A stretch of DNA of 64,000 bases from Vibrio sonorensis. Lineage in GTDB: Bacteria; Pseudomonadota; Gammaproteobacteria; Enterobacterales; Vibrionaceae. A model generated the notes under the pieces. That model was not told the DNA's origin. It saw only the letters and a program-made list of their open reading frames with translations, and did not search any database. Made by a program: the position numbers and the translations under genes. The stretch spans positions 124,001 through 188,000 of the forward strand of contig NZ_LJJE01000070.1 in NCBI RefSeq assembly GCF_001854765.1, read 5' to 3'. This document shows positions 21,501 to 33,023 of the stretch, one piece after another. Numbering within the stretch: the stretch's first letter is position 1; each line of letters starts with the position of its first letter.

Positions 21501-21785
21501 ATGGACGCAGAGCAATTAATTAACGCTATAACACCAGAAGTTTATGAACGTTTGCTCTATGCTGTCGAAACGGGTAAGTGGCCTGAGGGTACACCACTTT
21601 CGCAGGAGCAGCGAGACTCTTGTATGCAAGCTGTGATGCTCTATCAAAGTAAGCACAATTCTGATGCGCAGCATATGACTGTTGCACAAGGTGGTGAGAT
21701 CAGCTTCAAATCTAAGGCGGAGTTGAAAAAACAATTTCAACAAGAACAAAGTGATATCGTTAGAGTTAACGTCAATCAAAAATAA
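21501..21785 (+). CDS. YeaC-like small protein (DUF1315)
   Basis: A 94-residue soluble protein of unknown function, resembling E. coli YeaC. The first half, with TPEVYERLLYAVETGKWPEGTPLS and SCMQAVMLYQSKH, carries the family pattern; the tail is charged. ATAAGGATA 6 bases before the ATG is a good ribosome binding site. It is a single gene with its own terminator. In E. coli yeaC lies near msrB and gapA, which agrees with the position here. Confidence 0.82.
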   Translation: MDAEQLINAITPEVYERLLYAVETGKWPEGTPLSQEQRDSCMQAVMLYQSKHNSDAQHMTVAQGGEISFKSKAELKKQFQQEQSDIVRVNVNQK

Positions 21786-21790
21786 AATGA

Positions 21791-21817
21791 ACCCCAGCGA
21801 ATATCGCTGGGGTTTTT
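21791..21817. terminator. Bidirectional terminator between yeaC and ansA
   Basis: ACCCCAGCGA/TCGCTGGGGT with an ATA-type turn, followed by T on the plus strand. It lies between two converging genes and may serve both. Confidence 0.88.
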
Positions 21818-21819
21818 AC

Positions 21820-22833
21820 TTATAGAGTCATTTCACCGCGTAAAATGAGTTGCATCTGTTGTTTTATTTCTTCGTAGTTTAAACCTTTACTCAGTAAATA
21901 ATGCAACTTAGCCAATGCGGCTTCAGGTGTCATATCAAAGCCACTAATTACGCCAGAGTCAGCCAGCGCACATCCTGTCGCGTAGCCTCCCATGTTTACT
22001 TTGCCAGCTAAACATTGAGTGAGGTTGACCACAATAACACCGCGTTCGGATGCTTCTTTTAAGTGGGCTAAAAGCTCGGGGTTTTGTGGTGCATTTCCAA
22101 CGCCAAACGTTAATAGGATCATTGCGTTAACGGGTTGTCTCAACGTATTTCGAATCACTTCATGGGAAATGCCCGGATACATGGTGATGACCCCAATGGG
22201 TTGTGGAGTAATATTGTGTACAGTGAACTCACCCTCCGGCTTGTTATCCACCGTGATATTGCTATTCACTTGAATATTGATCCCCGCCTCTAAAAGTGGA
22301 GGGAGGTTTGGAGAGGTAAAGGCGTTAAAACCGTCAGCGTGAGATTTTGTACTGCGATTGCCACGCATCAGTTGATTGTTAAAAAACAGAGTGACTTCGT
22401 TAATCGGGTAGTTAGCTGCGATGTGAAGGGCATTGAGAAGGTTAGCTTGCCCATCTGAGCGCAGTTCAGCCAACGGAATTTGGGAACCAGTAACTATGAC
22501 AGGCTTTGCTAGGTTCTCTAACATAAAAGAGAGCGCTGAAGCCGTATATGCCATGGTATCGGTCCCGTGTAGGATGACAAATCCATCGTATTTTTCGTAG
22601 TTATCGCGAATATCATCGGCGATCTGTTGCCAATCTGCCGGTGTCATATCCGAAGAGTCAATAAGTGGCTCGTATTCGTGGATGGTGTAGTCTGGCATTT
22701 CTGGGCGGTGAAATTCTGGCATGTTGGCCAGTTGCTTCTCCATAAATCCAGCGACGGGTACATATCCGTGATCGGATTTTTGCATACCAATAGTGCCACC
22801 GGTATAGGCGATATAAATGTGTTTCTTTGCCAT
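21820..22833 (-). CDS. ansA: L-asparaginase I, cytoplasmic
   Basis: Hydrolyses asparagine to aspartate and ammonia. The 337-residue protein has no signal peptide, as expected for the cytoplasmic type I enzyme. Catalytic threonines are in YTGGTIGM near residue 10 and in HGTDTMAYTASALSF near residue 93. A conserved YPGISHEVIRNTLR and an allosteric-site-like C-terminal domain follow. It lies downstream of sppA on the same strand with a terminator between them; E. coli also has sppA next to ansA. Confidence 0.95.
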   Translation of the reverse strand: MAKKHIYIAYTGGTIGMQKSDHGYVPVAGFMEKQLANMPEFHRPEMPDYTIHEYEPLIDSSDMTPADWQQIADDIRDNYEKYDGFVILHGTDTMAYTASALSFMLENLAKPVIVTGSQIPLAELRSDGQANLLNALHIAANYPINEVTLFFNNQLMRGNRSTKSHADGFNAFTSPNLPPLLEAGINIQVNSNITVDNKPEGEFTVHNITPQPIGVITMYPGISHEVIRNTLRQPVNAMILLTFGVGNAPQNPELLAHLKEASERGVIVVNLTQCLAGKVNMGGYATGCALADSGVISGFDMTPEAALAKLHYLLSKGLNYEEIKQQMQLILRGEMTL

Positions 22834-22935
22834 GGTAGGGTAGTTAAAAAATATCGGGAACAGGAAGGCAATTATATACCCATAGGTAACTTGAACGCCA
22901 CCTTACGTTATGGGCTCTGCGCGCCGTTGAATAAA

Positions 22936-22966
22936 GAAAAAGCCCACTGGGTGGTGGGCTTTTTTC
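22936..22966 (-). terminator. Intrinsic terminator of sppA
   Basis: On the minus strand AAAAAAGCCCAC/GTGGGCTTTTTC encloses CACCCA. It lies just past the sppA stop codon. Confidence 0.85.
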
Positions 22967-22971
22967 TAGAG

Positions 22972-24821
22972 TCATTGCACTTGGCAGTTTAAACAAAAGG
23001 CGTATTGGCCTTTAGGGTCGTTCAAAGAGCCTAATAGATTGGCATCTTGTACAACTTGCTTAGCAATTGGTGCGATGGAATCTGGTAGATAAGTGGTTAT
23101 ATCAAAACCAAACTTAACTTGAACTTGGTTAGCGACTTCTTGAATCAACTGCTCAAATGGCGTTAACGGCTCTTCTACCCAGTATATAGAGTACTGCTCT
23201 AGTCCTGCGAGCTCTGCGGCTAACGCAACCGCATCGTCAAAATCTCCCATGCGATCCACGAGCCCAAATTGCATCGCGTCTTGGCCGGTCCAAACTCTGC
23301 CTTGAGCAATTTTATCTATTTGCTCTAAAGGGATTTGACGATTGTCACTGACTAAACCGATAAAACGCTGATATCCGTGCTCAATACCTAACTGAAATGC
23401 GTCTTTCGCGCCTTGGCTTAGTCCCGTCGTTAGGCCGACATCTGAAAACGGAGAAGTCCCTACACCATCCGTGTAGACACCCAACTTATTCAAGCCTTTT
23501 TCAAAGGTTGTAATGACGCTAAAAATACCAATCGAGCCAGTTAGGGTTGTTGGCTGTGCAACGATTCGATCTGCGCTCATTGAGATCCAATAGCCACCAG
23601 ATGCGGCGAGGCTAGACATAGAGACAACAACTGGTTTTCCCGCTGCTTTTAAGGCTTCTATTTCATTGCGAATCACTTCTGACGCAAAAGCACTGCCCCC
23701 AGGGCTATCCACTCTAAGCACGACACCTTTTACTTTATCGTCGTTGCGAGCTTGTCTAAGAAGCGAAGCGGTTGTATCTCCGCCGATTGTGCCTCTAGGT
23801 TGGCTGCCATCCATAATGGTGCCACTTGCTACGACAACGGCAATCTCGTCGTCGGCGAAGTTGAGCTAGGTGGCATCGTCGCCATGTATTCGTAATAGCC
23901 GATGGCGTTGTAACTGTCGTCACCATCGCTGCCAAACACTTCTGCCAGCTCGCTTCTCATCTGTTGGCGATTGGCGAGTTGATCGACTAAGCCCAACTCC
24001 ATAGCTAGAGCGGCTAAGTCACCGTTCACTTTTTCAAGCTTGGCTAAGAAAACATCCATCGATGGGTTAAGTGTCTCGGCTTCAATTTGGCGATTGTTTG
24101 CTACATCGTCAACATAGGCACCCCAAAGCTGACTCAACCATCTCGACGCTGACTCTTTTGCTTCTTTAGACATATCATCGCGAATAAATGGTTCGATGGC
24201 TGATTTGTAAGTACCAACTCTGAATACGTGTGTATTGACATCCAGCTTTTCTAACAAGGTTTTGTAATACATAGAGTATGCGCTGTAGCCCTTAACCATA
24301 ACGATGCCGTCGGGAGCAAGGTAGATTTTGTCTGCGTAACTGGCAAGGTAGTACTGGCTCTGGTTGTAAAAGTCGCCTACGGCGTATACGGGTTTGCCGG
24401 ACGATTTAAACTCATTGATGGCTTTGGCAATGTATCTCAGTTTAGTGAGATTCGTTTCTGGCATATCGCGCAACGCGAGTACAAGACCGGTGATCTGATC
24501 ATCGTCCTTAGCGGTTCGAATAACTTCTACGATATCGAACAGTACATTCTCGCTCGGTACCCCCTGCCCGAAGAGAGAACCGGATATAGAATCCATCGGT
24601 GAGACGTAAGTGGATTGCTCAACAATTGGGCCAGCCAAATTTAACACCATTGCTGATTTTACCGTATTGGTAACTTGTGGAGCCTCAGCGTTTTTGTAGG
24701 CGAAGTAAATAACAACGACGACCCCAAGAAAAAGTAGGTTTATGACAGCTAATCTTACAAAGTTGAGCAGTTTCCAAATGCCTTTGAAAAACAGTCCAAC
24801 GTATTTTGCTATTTTTTTCAT
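22972..24821 (-). CDS. sppA: Signal peptide peptidase SppA (67K type), frame broken once
   Basis: Inner-membrane serine protease that degrades cleaved signal peptides. ATG 24821 has GGAG 6 bases upstream. The N-terminal half contains one transmembrane helix (about residues 20-40) and the general-base Lys in GTYKSAIEPF. The C-terminal half has DSPGGSAFASE and the nucleophile Ser in SLAASGGYW. The halves lie in different frames; the break is near 23854-23855. One extra base there restores SPTDEIAVVVASGTIMDGSQ and gives 1851 bases, 616 residues, the E. coli length class. Both catalytic residues are present, so decay is unlikely and a missing base is the simplest explanation. Confidence 0.88.
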
Positions 24822-24965
24822 TCTATCTCCATTGGGGCATTTCGATTGGTCTATATGCACCCAAGTATGCAGGGAAACTTACATCCTACTTAACTTAGTC
24901 TAGGTGAACAACTGCAAGATTGAATGATGTTGCTTTTATGTAAACAAGTGTTTGATTTTTGTTAA

Positions 24966-27014
<2,049 letters not shown>

Positions 27015-27072
27015 TGTTGTGAAGGTTTGTTCTCAATATGGCAGCATAGTTAACGACGAGATAAAGACCAGT

Positions 27073-27106
27073 AAAAAGGCGCATCAAGATGAATGCGCCT
27101 TTTTCT
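27073..27106. terminator. Bidirectional terminator between fadH and purU
   Basis: AAAAAGGCGCAT/ATGCGCCTTTTT with an 8-base loop, placed between two converging genes. Confidence 0.9.
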
Positions 27107-27121
27107 TTGTCGATAGGTAAT

Positions 27122-27954
27122 TTAAAGAATGACCGTCTTGTTTCCATAAACAAATACATGGTCGTTCAGTACCTTACCCAGCGCTTTGCTCAGTACGTTC
27201 TTTTCAACGTCTCGGCCTGCTTGCGCCATATCTTTTGCACTAAAGTTATGGTCTACAGGGATGACGTCTTGCTTGATAATTGGACCTTCATCGAGGTCGT
27301 TGGTAACGAAGTGCGCGGTGGCACCGATGATCTTAACACCGCGCTCGTAAGCTTGTTGGTAAGGCTTAGCACCAATAAAAGCAGGCAAGAAGCTGTGGTG
27401 AATATTAATAATCTTATGGTGGTACTTTTCTACAAACCCCGGCGTAAGAACGCGCATATACTTAGCTAGAACTAAGTAGTCAGCTTTGTAGCTATCGACC
27501 ACTTCTAGTACTTTCTGCTCGTGTTCTTCGCGATTTAGTCCTTCGTGGGAAACGCAGTGGTAAGGAATATCAAACTTCTCAGTTAAGCTCTTTAACGTAT
27601 CGTAATTACCCACTACGGCGGCGATTTCAACGTCCAAGCTGCATCGTAGTTTTTCATTAAGATATCACCTAGACAGTGCGCTTCTTTGGTTACGAGTACC
27701 ACAATGCGTTTGCGCTCAGAACTCATCAGTTTTCGCTTGGCATTCTCTGGCAAAGCCTGATCTAGATCTGCCAAAAAGGTCTGATCGTTGAAATAGCCCT
27801 CTAGCTCGGTTCTCATAAAGAAATGACCGCTAGTGTTATCGACGTACTCGTTGTTGTGAATGATGTTTAACTGATGCTTGTAACATATGTTTGTGATCTT
27901 GGAGATAAGCCCCGGTGCGTCAGTGCAGTGGGTTAATAGTGTTTTCTTTTCCAT
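27122..27954 (-). CDS. purU: Formyltetrahydrofolate deformylase, frame broken once
   Basis: Hydrolyses 10-formyl-THF to formate and THF, balancing one-carbon pools. The N-terminal ACT-like regulatory domain (TLLTHCTDAPGLISKITNIC) lies in one frame and the formyltransferase-fold catalytic domain in another. The catalytic part has NIHHSFLPAFIGAKPY and HFVTNDLDEGPII, with the Asn-His-Asp triad. The break is near 27641. One extra G on the coding strand gives NYDGSLDVEIAAVV and 834 bases, 277 residues, close to E. coli PurU at 280. All active-site residues remain, so it is probably functional in the cell. Confidence 0.88.
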
Positions 27955-28167
27955 TTAGGTACTACTTCCGTGATTTATTTTTTTTTAAATGCGAAATTTT
28001 TGCGGGATAGCGAACGGTGAACTATGCCGCAGTATGGAAGCTACAATTAAACTAATATCAAGATGGTTTCAATAAAAAATCAGATATTTTAAGTAAAGCA
28101 AGCGAACACTTACTCCAATAGCTTGTTGATATCTGGGTGAAACCGTGGAGATTGTCGTTTAAGTTTT

Positions 28168-28183
28168 AGCTATTTAAATAGCT
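28168..28183. promoter_or_regulatory. Perfect 16-base palindrome before the next gene
   Basis: AGCTATTTAAATAGCT is fully self-complementary and ends where the AAGGTGG ribosome binding site of the 28198 gene begins. It could be an operator or a small RNA hairpin near the start codon. No family is recognised. Confidence 0.35.
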
Positions 28184-28197
28184 TTAAGGTGGTGCAT

Positions 28198-28398
28198 ATG
28201 GATAAAGATCTACTTGCTAGAAAACTCTATTCCGAACGGGTTAACAGCTTGGTTGGTGACCGAGACGTTGACGAAGCCTTAATTTCTGAGTTGTGGGAAA
28301 ATAAAGCCTCTCCCAGTGAAGCAGCGAAGTACATCATGGATAACCAGAATGAGTTTGCCGGGCCGGCGTGGTTATCCCGTTATTTAAACCGTCGTTAA
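28198..28398 (+). CDS. Small acidic helical protein, function unknown
   Basis: A 66-residue soluble protein (MDKDLLARKLYSERVNSLVG and so on) with alternating charged and hydrophobic residues, suggesting helices. It has no signal peptide, membrane segment or metal motif. ATG 28198 follows AAGGTGG by 5 bases; an in-frame GTG at 28189 overlaps that site and is less likely. It is flanked by purU (divergent) and yoaA, and a stable 10-bp hairpin follows. I do not recognise the family. The clean ribosome binding site and length suggest a real gene. Confidence 0.6.
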   Translation: MDKDLLARKLYSERVNSLVGDRDVDEALISELWENKASPSEAAKYIMDNQNEFAGPAWLSRYLNRR

Positions 28399-28412
28399 AT
28401 CCATATCACTAT

Positions 28413-28440
28413 GTGCGAATCCAATGTTTTGGGTTCGCAC
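28413..28440 (+). terminator. Hairpin after the 28198 gene
   Basis: Ten paired bases (28413-28422 with 28431-28440, one G-T pair) with an 8-base loop. No T run follows, so it may be an attenuator or mRNA stabiliser rather than a full terminator. Confidence 0.45.
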
Positions 28441-28495
28441 CAACTCTCAAAAACTGCCATAATCCAGCCTACTTATTTCAATTGATTTCAGGCAT

Positions 28496-30442
28496 ATGAT
28501 TTCTACCACTTTTTCATCGCAAGGGGCTTTAGGGAAGGTTATCCCTGGCTTTCAGCCACGCCAAGCACAGCTAGATATGGCTGAAGCAGTGCGCAGCGCC
28601 ATTAAAGGTGAAGGGCAACTTGTGGTAGAAGCTGGTACGGGAACCGGAAAAACGTTTGCTTATTTAGTCCCAGCTTTGCTCAGTGGTAAGAAAACCATAA
28701 TCAGTACTGGGTCTAAAAATCTTCAAGAACAGCTTTATCACCGAGATCTACCCTTGATGGTAGAGGCCCTGGGGTTTTACGGCGCAGTGGCCTTACTTAA
28801 GGGACGCTCAAACTATCTGTGTTTAGATCGCTTAAGTCGCCAAATGGTGGAAAGCCATACTAACGTCTCTGATCCTACATTGCTCTCTCAGTTGGTAAAG
28901 GTACGCAGTTGGGTTTCAGAAACCAAGTCTGGAGATCTGGGGGAATGCGATGCCATTGCGGAAGATAGCCCGATCATTCCTACTATTACTTCAACCAACG
29001 ATAACTGTTTGGGCAAAGAGTGCCCTAGCTACCAAGACTGCTTTGTGCTTAAAGCGCGCAAAAAAGCGATGGATGCTGATGTAGTGGTTGTTAACCACCA
29101 CCTATTTCTCGCCGACTTATCGATCAAAGAAACAGGGTTTGGCGAGCTTATTCCAGAAGCAGAAGTGTTTATTTTTGACGAAGCCCATCAACTGCCGGAC
29201 ATTGCTAGTCAGTATTTTGGGCAATCGCTTTCCAGTCGTCAGGTTCAAGAGTTAGCCAAAGACATTGAAATTGCATATCGCACTGAAGCAAAAGATATGA
29301 AGCAGTTGCAAAAGGTGAGTGAGAAGTTAACGCAATGTGTGATGGATTTAAGGCTAGTGTTGGGTGAACCGGGCTTTCGCGGTAACTGGCGGGAAGCATT
29401 AGGCTCTTTGACCATAGTAAGAGAGGTGGGACGACTGCAAGAATCATTGGATTTTGCACTAGATGTTTTGACCTTGGCGCTGGGGCGAAGCCAATTACTC
29501 GATACAGCGTTTGAACGTGCCAACACTATCAAGGCGAGATTGGATAGGGTTTGTGACGTTTCTATCACGGGGTACTCATATTGGTATGATACCAGCCCTA
29601 GGCACTTTAGCCTGCATATCACACCATTATCCGTCGCGGATAAGTTCCAAGAGCAGATCTCTCTTAAAAGTGGTGCGTGGATATTTACTTCGGCGACGTT
29701 AGCGGTGGGAGAAGACTTCGATCATTTTACTTCGCGTTTGGGTCTTACCCCGTCACAGCAAATGTCGCTACCCAGCCCTTTTGACTATCAAACTCAAGCG
29801 CGCTTGTGTGTGCCCAGATATTTGCCAGAGCCCAATCACCCCTTAATGGCGGACCGATTGGTCAAAATGTTAGGTCCAGTGATAGAGAAAAACCAAGGTA
29901 GGTGTTTCTTTTTGTGCACGTCTCACTCAATGATGAAACGCTTGGTCGAGCAGTTTAGAGAAACGCTGTCTATTCCGGTTTTGATGCAGGGAGAAACAAG
30001 CAAGCAAAAGACCTTGGCGGAGTTTCTCGAACTTGGAAATGCACTACTTGTTGCAACAGGTGCATTTTGGGAAGGGATCGATGTTAGAGGCGATACACTG
30101 AGTTGTGTTATTATTGATAAGCTTCCATTTACCGCTCCGGATGATCCTTTGTTGAAAGCCCGAATTGAAGATTGCAGGCTAAAAGGCGGAGACCCGTTTG
30201 CTTTAGTGCAACTGCCTGATGCAGTGATTACCTTAAAGCAAGGGGTAGGTAGATTAATACGAGATCAGCAAGACAAGGGTGCATTGATCATATGTGACAA
30301 TCGCTTGGTGACTCGCGATTATGGAGGGGTTTTCCTTGCAAGCTTACCATCCATACCTCGCACTAGAGATCTTGGAGCGGTAGAAGATTTTCTTGAACAT
30401 ATAAAGGACGCAGAAACGCAGGTCCTTAAATCGAATAATTAG
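28496..30442 (+). CDS. yoaA: DinG-family ATP-dependent DNA helicase YoaA
   Basis: XPD-like 5'-3' helicase of 648 residues involved in repair of replication damage; in E. coli YoaA works with HolC. Walker A is EAGTGTGKT near residue 40. Four cysteines for an Fe-S cluster lie in the region from SNYLCLDR to [12 protein letters not shown]. The DEAH box is in FIFDEAHQ, and helicase motifs V and VI are in [16 protein letters not shown] and [14 protein letters not shown]. YoaA is preferred over DinG on size and on the position next to tsaB, as in E. coli (yoaA-tsaB). The two genes are 8 bases apart. Confidence 0.9.
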   Translation: MISTTFSSQGALGKVIPGFQPRQAQLDMAEAVRSAIKGEGQLVVEAGTGTGKTFAYLVPALLSGKKTIISTGSKNLQEQLYHRDLPLMVEALGFYGAVALLKGRSNYLCLDRLSRQMVESHTNVSDPTLLSQLVKVRSWVSETKSGDLGECDAIAEDSPIIPTITSTNDNCLGKECPSYQDCFVLKARKKAMDADVVVVNHHLFLADLSIKETGFGELIPEAEVFIFDEAHQLPDIASQYFGQSLSSRQVQELAKDIEIAYRTEAKDMKQLQKVSEKLTQCVMDLRLVLGEPGFRGNWREALGSLTIVREVGRLQESLDFALDVLTLALGRSQLLDTAFERANTIKARLDRVCDVSITGYSYWYDTSPRHFSLHITPLSVADKFQEQISLKSGAWIFTSATLAVGEDFDHFTSRLGLTPSQQMSLPSPFDYQTQARLCVPRYLPEPNHPLMADRLVKMLGPVIEKNQGRCFFLCTSHSMMKRLVEQFRETLSIPVLMQGETSKQKTLAEFLELGNALLVATGAFWEGIDVRGDTLSCVIIDKLPFTAPDDPLLKARIEDCRLKGGDPFALVQLPDAVITLKQGVGRLIRDQQDKGALIICDNRLVTRDYGGVFLASLPSIPRTRDLGAVEDFLEHIKDAETQVLKSNN

Positions 30443-30450
30443 AGAGTGTA

Positions 30451-31152
30451 ATGAGCGCGAAAATACTTGCTCTAGATACAGCAACAGAAAATTGCTCTGT
30501 CGCATTAATGGCGAACGGTCAGTTATACACACGTAGCCAAGTGGCGCCGAGAGACCATACCAAATTGATTTTGCCTATGGTCGACGAAGTACTCAAAGAA
30601 GCCGGTCTTAAACTCAACGAACTGGATGCCCTAGCATTTGGTAGAGGACCAGGCAGCTTTACTGGCGTACGCATTGGCATTGGAATTGCACAAGGTTTAG
30701 CATTTGGGGCGGATTTACCCATGATAGGTATATCAACCCTGAAGGCGATGGCGCAAGGTAGCTACCGTATCAATGGTGCAGAAAAGGTGGCCGTTGCTAT
30801 AGATGCTCGCATGAGTGAAGTGTATTGGGGCCGTTTCCAACGTCAAAATGACGGCACTTGGCAAGAAATACACGCGGAGTGTGTGATTCCACCACAAGTG
30901 CTCGTTGAGCAAAGCGATAGCGATCAACACCCTTGGGTAAGCGCTGGAACGGGTTGGCAAACCTATGATCAAGAGCTCCAAGCCTTGCCATTTGACGTTG
31001 AGAAAGGGGAAGTACTTTACCCAACAGCGGAAGATATGGTTGTGCTCGCCCAGCAAGACTTTTTGGTTGGTAAAACTGTCGACGCTGAAGAGGCAAGCCC
31101 AGTGTATCTTCGCGATACGGTTGCATGGAAAAAACTTCCCGGCCGCGAGTAA
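30451..31152 (+). CDS. tsaB: TsaB, tRNA threonylcarbamoyladenosine synthesis protein
   Basis: Partner of TsaD and TsaE in forming t6A at position 37 of tRNAs that read ANN codons; essential in E. coli. It has 233 residues with an ASKHA fold: [15 protein letters not shown] at the start, [19 protein letters not shown] as the family signature, and [12 protein letters not shown]. It lies 8 bases after yoaA and heads a run of short-spaced genes (31179, slp, hydrolase), probably a single operon. Confidence 0.95.
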   Translation: MSAKILALDTATENCSVALMANGQLYTRSQVAPRDHTKLILPMVDEVLKEAGLKLNELDALAFGRGPGSFTGVRIGIGIAQGLAFGADLPMIGISTLKAMAQGSYRINGAEKVAVAIDARMSEVYWGRFQRQNDGTWQEIHAECVIPPQVLVEQSDSDQHPWVSAGTGWQTYDQELQALPFDVEKGEVLYPTAEDMVVLAQQDFLVGKTVDAEEASPVYLRDTVAWKKLPGRE

Positions 31153-31178
31153 AAAGCTTGAAATAATGGAGCAACAGA

Positions 31179-31484
31179 ATGGTTTCAATTAACGGATTAC
31201 CTCCTTCTCAGGTGCCTGGCAGTAATCGCAGCCAGAAGACCAATAAGAGTAAGAAGGCTGATAATTCCGGAAAAGGTACCTCAGTAAGCAAAACAACCAA
31301 AGTTGCCGATGCTGTTGCTCATTCTATTCGCTATGTCGATGAAGCCGATATTGACCGTGCTAAAGTTCAGTATGATCTGCCAGAAGGAAAAAGTCGGCAA
31401 GCCATGCAGGAATACTTAAACGTAATGAATCAAGCCAAGAGAGAGGAACTAAATCAACTTCTTGGCGTCGATATCTATATCTGA
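31179..31484 (+). CDS. Small Ser/Lys-rich protein, function unknown
   Basis: A 101-residue cytoplasmic protein. Residues 1-45 are rich in Ser, Lys and Asn and look disordered. The second half is helical, with IRYVDEADIDRAKVQYDLPEG and a C-terminal helix ending in LLGVDIYI. The layout, a disordered head and helical tail, recalls FlgM-like regulators, but I see no specific match and make no functional claim. TAATGGAGCAAC provides a ribosome binding site before the ATG. It lies between tsaB (26 bases) and slp (18 bases), so it is co-transcribed with them. Confidence 0.65.
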   Translation: MVSINGLPPSQVPGSNRSQKTNKSKKADNSGKGTSVSKTTKVADAVAHSIRYVDEADIDRAKVQYDLPEGKSRQAMQEYLNVMNQAKREELNQLLGVDIYI

Positions 31485-31502
31485 TCGCAAAAGAGATTCA
31501 AT

Positions 31503-32057
31503 ATGAAACAGATTTTCCCGCGTTTTGTTTTTATTTTATTTATCACTGCTGCCATGTCTGCGTGCAGCTCACTCCCAGAAAATCTAACCTCGTCCAATAA
31601 AGAGATCATTACCAACTATCAAAGCTGGTTGGAAACTTCGCAAGAAGCGGAATCCGAGCTGCGTTTAGGTGGGGTCATTGCCCAAGTCGATAATCTAGCA
31701 GATAGCACACGTATTGAAATTGTTAACCTGCCTATCAATTCATCCGGAAAACCAGACATAAACCAAGAGCCCAATGGTCGATATGTCGTGTATTACCAGG
31801 GTTTTGCCGATCCGGTAACGCTTGATAAGGGCCGCTTAATTACCGTATTAGGAAAAGCCAAAGGCGTTGAAAAAGGGATGGTAGGTGAGTTTGAATATAC
31901 ATTTCCTACTATGACGTCCAATGACTACCACATGTGGCGAGTGGAAGAGAGGGTACTGGTTAACGAGTTGGACAGTTATTATTATCCGTGTCGTGGTTTT
32001 TATTGCCGAGGTAGCTTTGGTACTCGACATGGTAAGGTGATAAAAGAAGTACGCTAA
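31503..32057 (+). CDS. Slp/YeaY-family outer-membrane lipoprotein
   Basis: A 184-residue lipoprotein. The signal peptide (MKQIFPRFVFILFITAAMSACSS) ends in a lipobox with Cys 20, and the residues after it do not include the inner-membrane retention Asp. The body carries the Slp family pattern: RLGGVIAQVDNLADSTRIEIV, GRYVVYYQGFADP and GRLITVLGKAKG. Slp proteins rise on starvation in E. coli, with no settled function. YeaY lies beside fadD and tsaB in E. coli, which is also the order here. A Cys and Tyr-rich tail (YYYPCRGFYCRG) is a distinctive feature. Confidence 0.88.
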   Translation: MKQIFPRFVFILFITAAMSACSSLPENLTSSNKEIITNYQSWLETSQEAESELRLGGVIAQVDNLADSTRIEIVNLPINSSGKPDINQEPNGRYVVYYQGFADPVTLDKGRLITVLGKAKGVEKGMVGEFEYTFPTMTSNDYHMWRVEERVLVNELDSYYYPCRGFYCRGSFGTRHGKVIKEVR

Positions 32058-32059
32058 CA

Positions 32060-32914
32060 ATGATAGAGAAGCGTTATGTCCTTAGCTTTGGTGAGCTAGC
32101 GACAATAGAAACCAACAATAAAAATACGGCCGATATTTCGGTCGTTTTTATACATGGATGGTTGGACAACGCGGCGAGCTTTAGCGCTCTGATGAGCCAG
32201 ATGGCCGACAAAGCACCACACCTCCACCTTTGCGCAATCGATTTACCTGGACACGGTCATTCTGACCACAAAAGTGCGGACAACTTTTATCCATTTCACG
32301 ACTATATCGACGATATTTACCAGTTTTTGACGATTTTATCACCAAACAGACTGGTGTTCGTTGGTCATTCACTAGGCGCATTAATCTCAAGTTGTTATAG
32401 TGCCGCCTTTCCTGAACAGGTCGCTGCACTGATTCAAATTGAAGGGTTCGGCCCTTTAGCTGAAAGCGAAGATAAAACGGTTGAACGATTACTAAACGGT
32501 ATCAAAAGCCGACAGCGTATTCGCAAGAAGCCCAGTCGATACTTTTCGTCAATTGAAGGTGCAATTCAAAAGCGCGCGAGAACGAATCTCGTGTCGTGCG
32601 ATGCAATAAGACCGATAGTTCAACGTGGAACTAAGCAAATTGACAATGGCCAGTGGTGTTGGCGACATGATAGAAAACTGCTCGCAGATTCTTTGTATCG
32701 AATGTCGTTTGCCCATGCAGAAGCTCTTGTCGAAAGGGTTACATGCCCTCAGCTAGTGATCCTAGGCAAGACGGGCTATGAAGCACTAAAAGGCACCCCC
32801 AAAAAAAGTAATAAATCGTTACAGTTCGTTGAGGTGGAAGGCGCTCATCATTGCCATTTAGAAGAGCAAATTAGAGTCAATGATCTAATCTTAGGCTTAG
32901 TTAACAAAATTTAA
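32060..32914 (+). CDS. Alpha/beta hydrolase, substrate unknown
   Basis: A 284-residue cytoplasmic hydrolase of the alpha/beta fold. The oxyanion-hole region is FIHGWLDNAASF, the nucleophile elbow is GHSLGAL (Ser), and the C-terminal His is in VEGAHHCHLE. An acidic residue for the triad is likely after VILG. It starts two bases after the slp stop, with weak SD, which suggests coupled translation. The next gene is fadD. A lipid or thioester substrate would be a guess from context only. Confidence 0.82.
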   Translation: MIEKRYVLSFGELATIETNNKNTADISVVFIHGWLDNAASFSALMSQMADKAPHLHLCAIDLPGHGHSDHKSADNFYPFHDYIDDIYQFLTILSPNRLVFVGHSLGALISSCYSAAFPEQVAALIQIEGFGPLAESEDKTVERLLNGIKSRQRIRKKPSRYFSSIEGAIQKRARTNLVSCDAIRPIVQRGTKQIDNGQWCWRHDRKLLADSLYRMSFAHAEALVERVTCPQLVILGKTGYEALKGTPKKSNKSLQFVEVEGAHHCHLEEQIRVNDLILGLVNKI

Positions 32915-33023
32915 ACAAGTGTTTGAGTCTTTCGTGCTCAAATCACAGGGCTGTGCTGTAATATCACCGTCATAGCAAAGCGTGCTGCAAACGAAAAGCC
33001 GCCTAAATTCGAGGAGTATTATT

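Noticed and set aside
22972..24821. sppA as two separate proteases
   Set aside because: Residues of one catalytic dyad lie one in each half, and one added base joins them at the family length.
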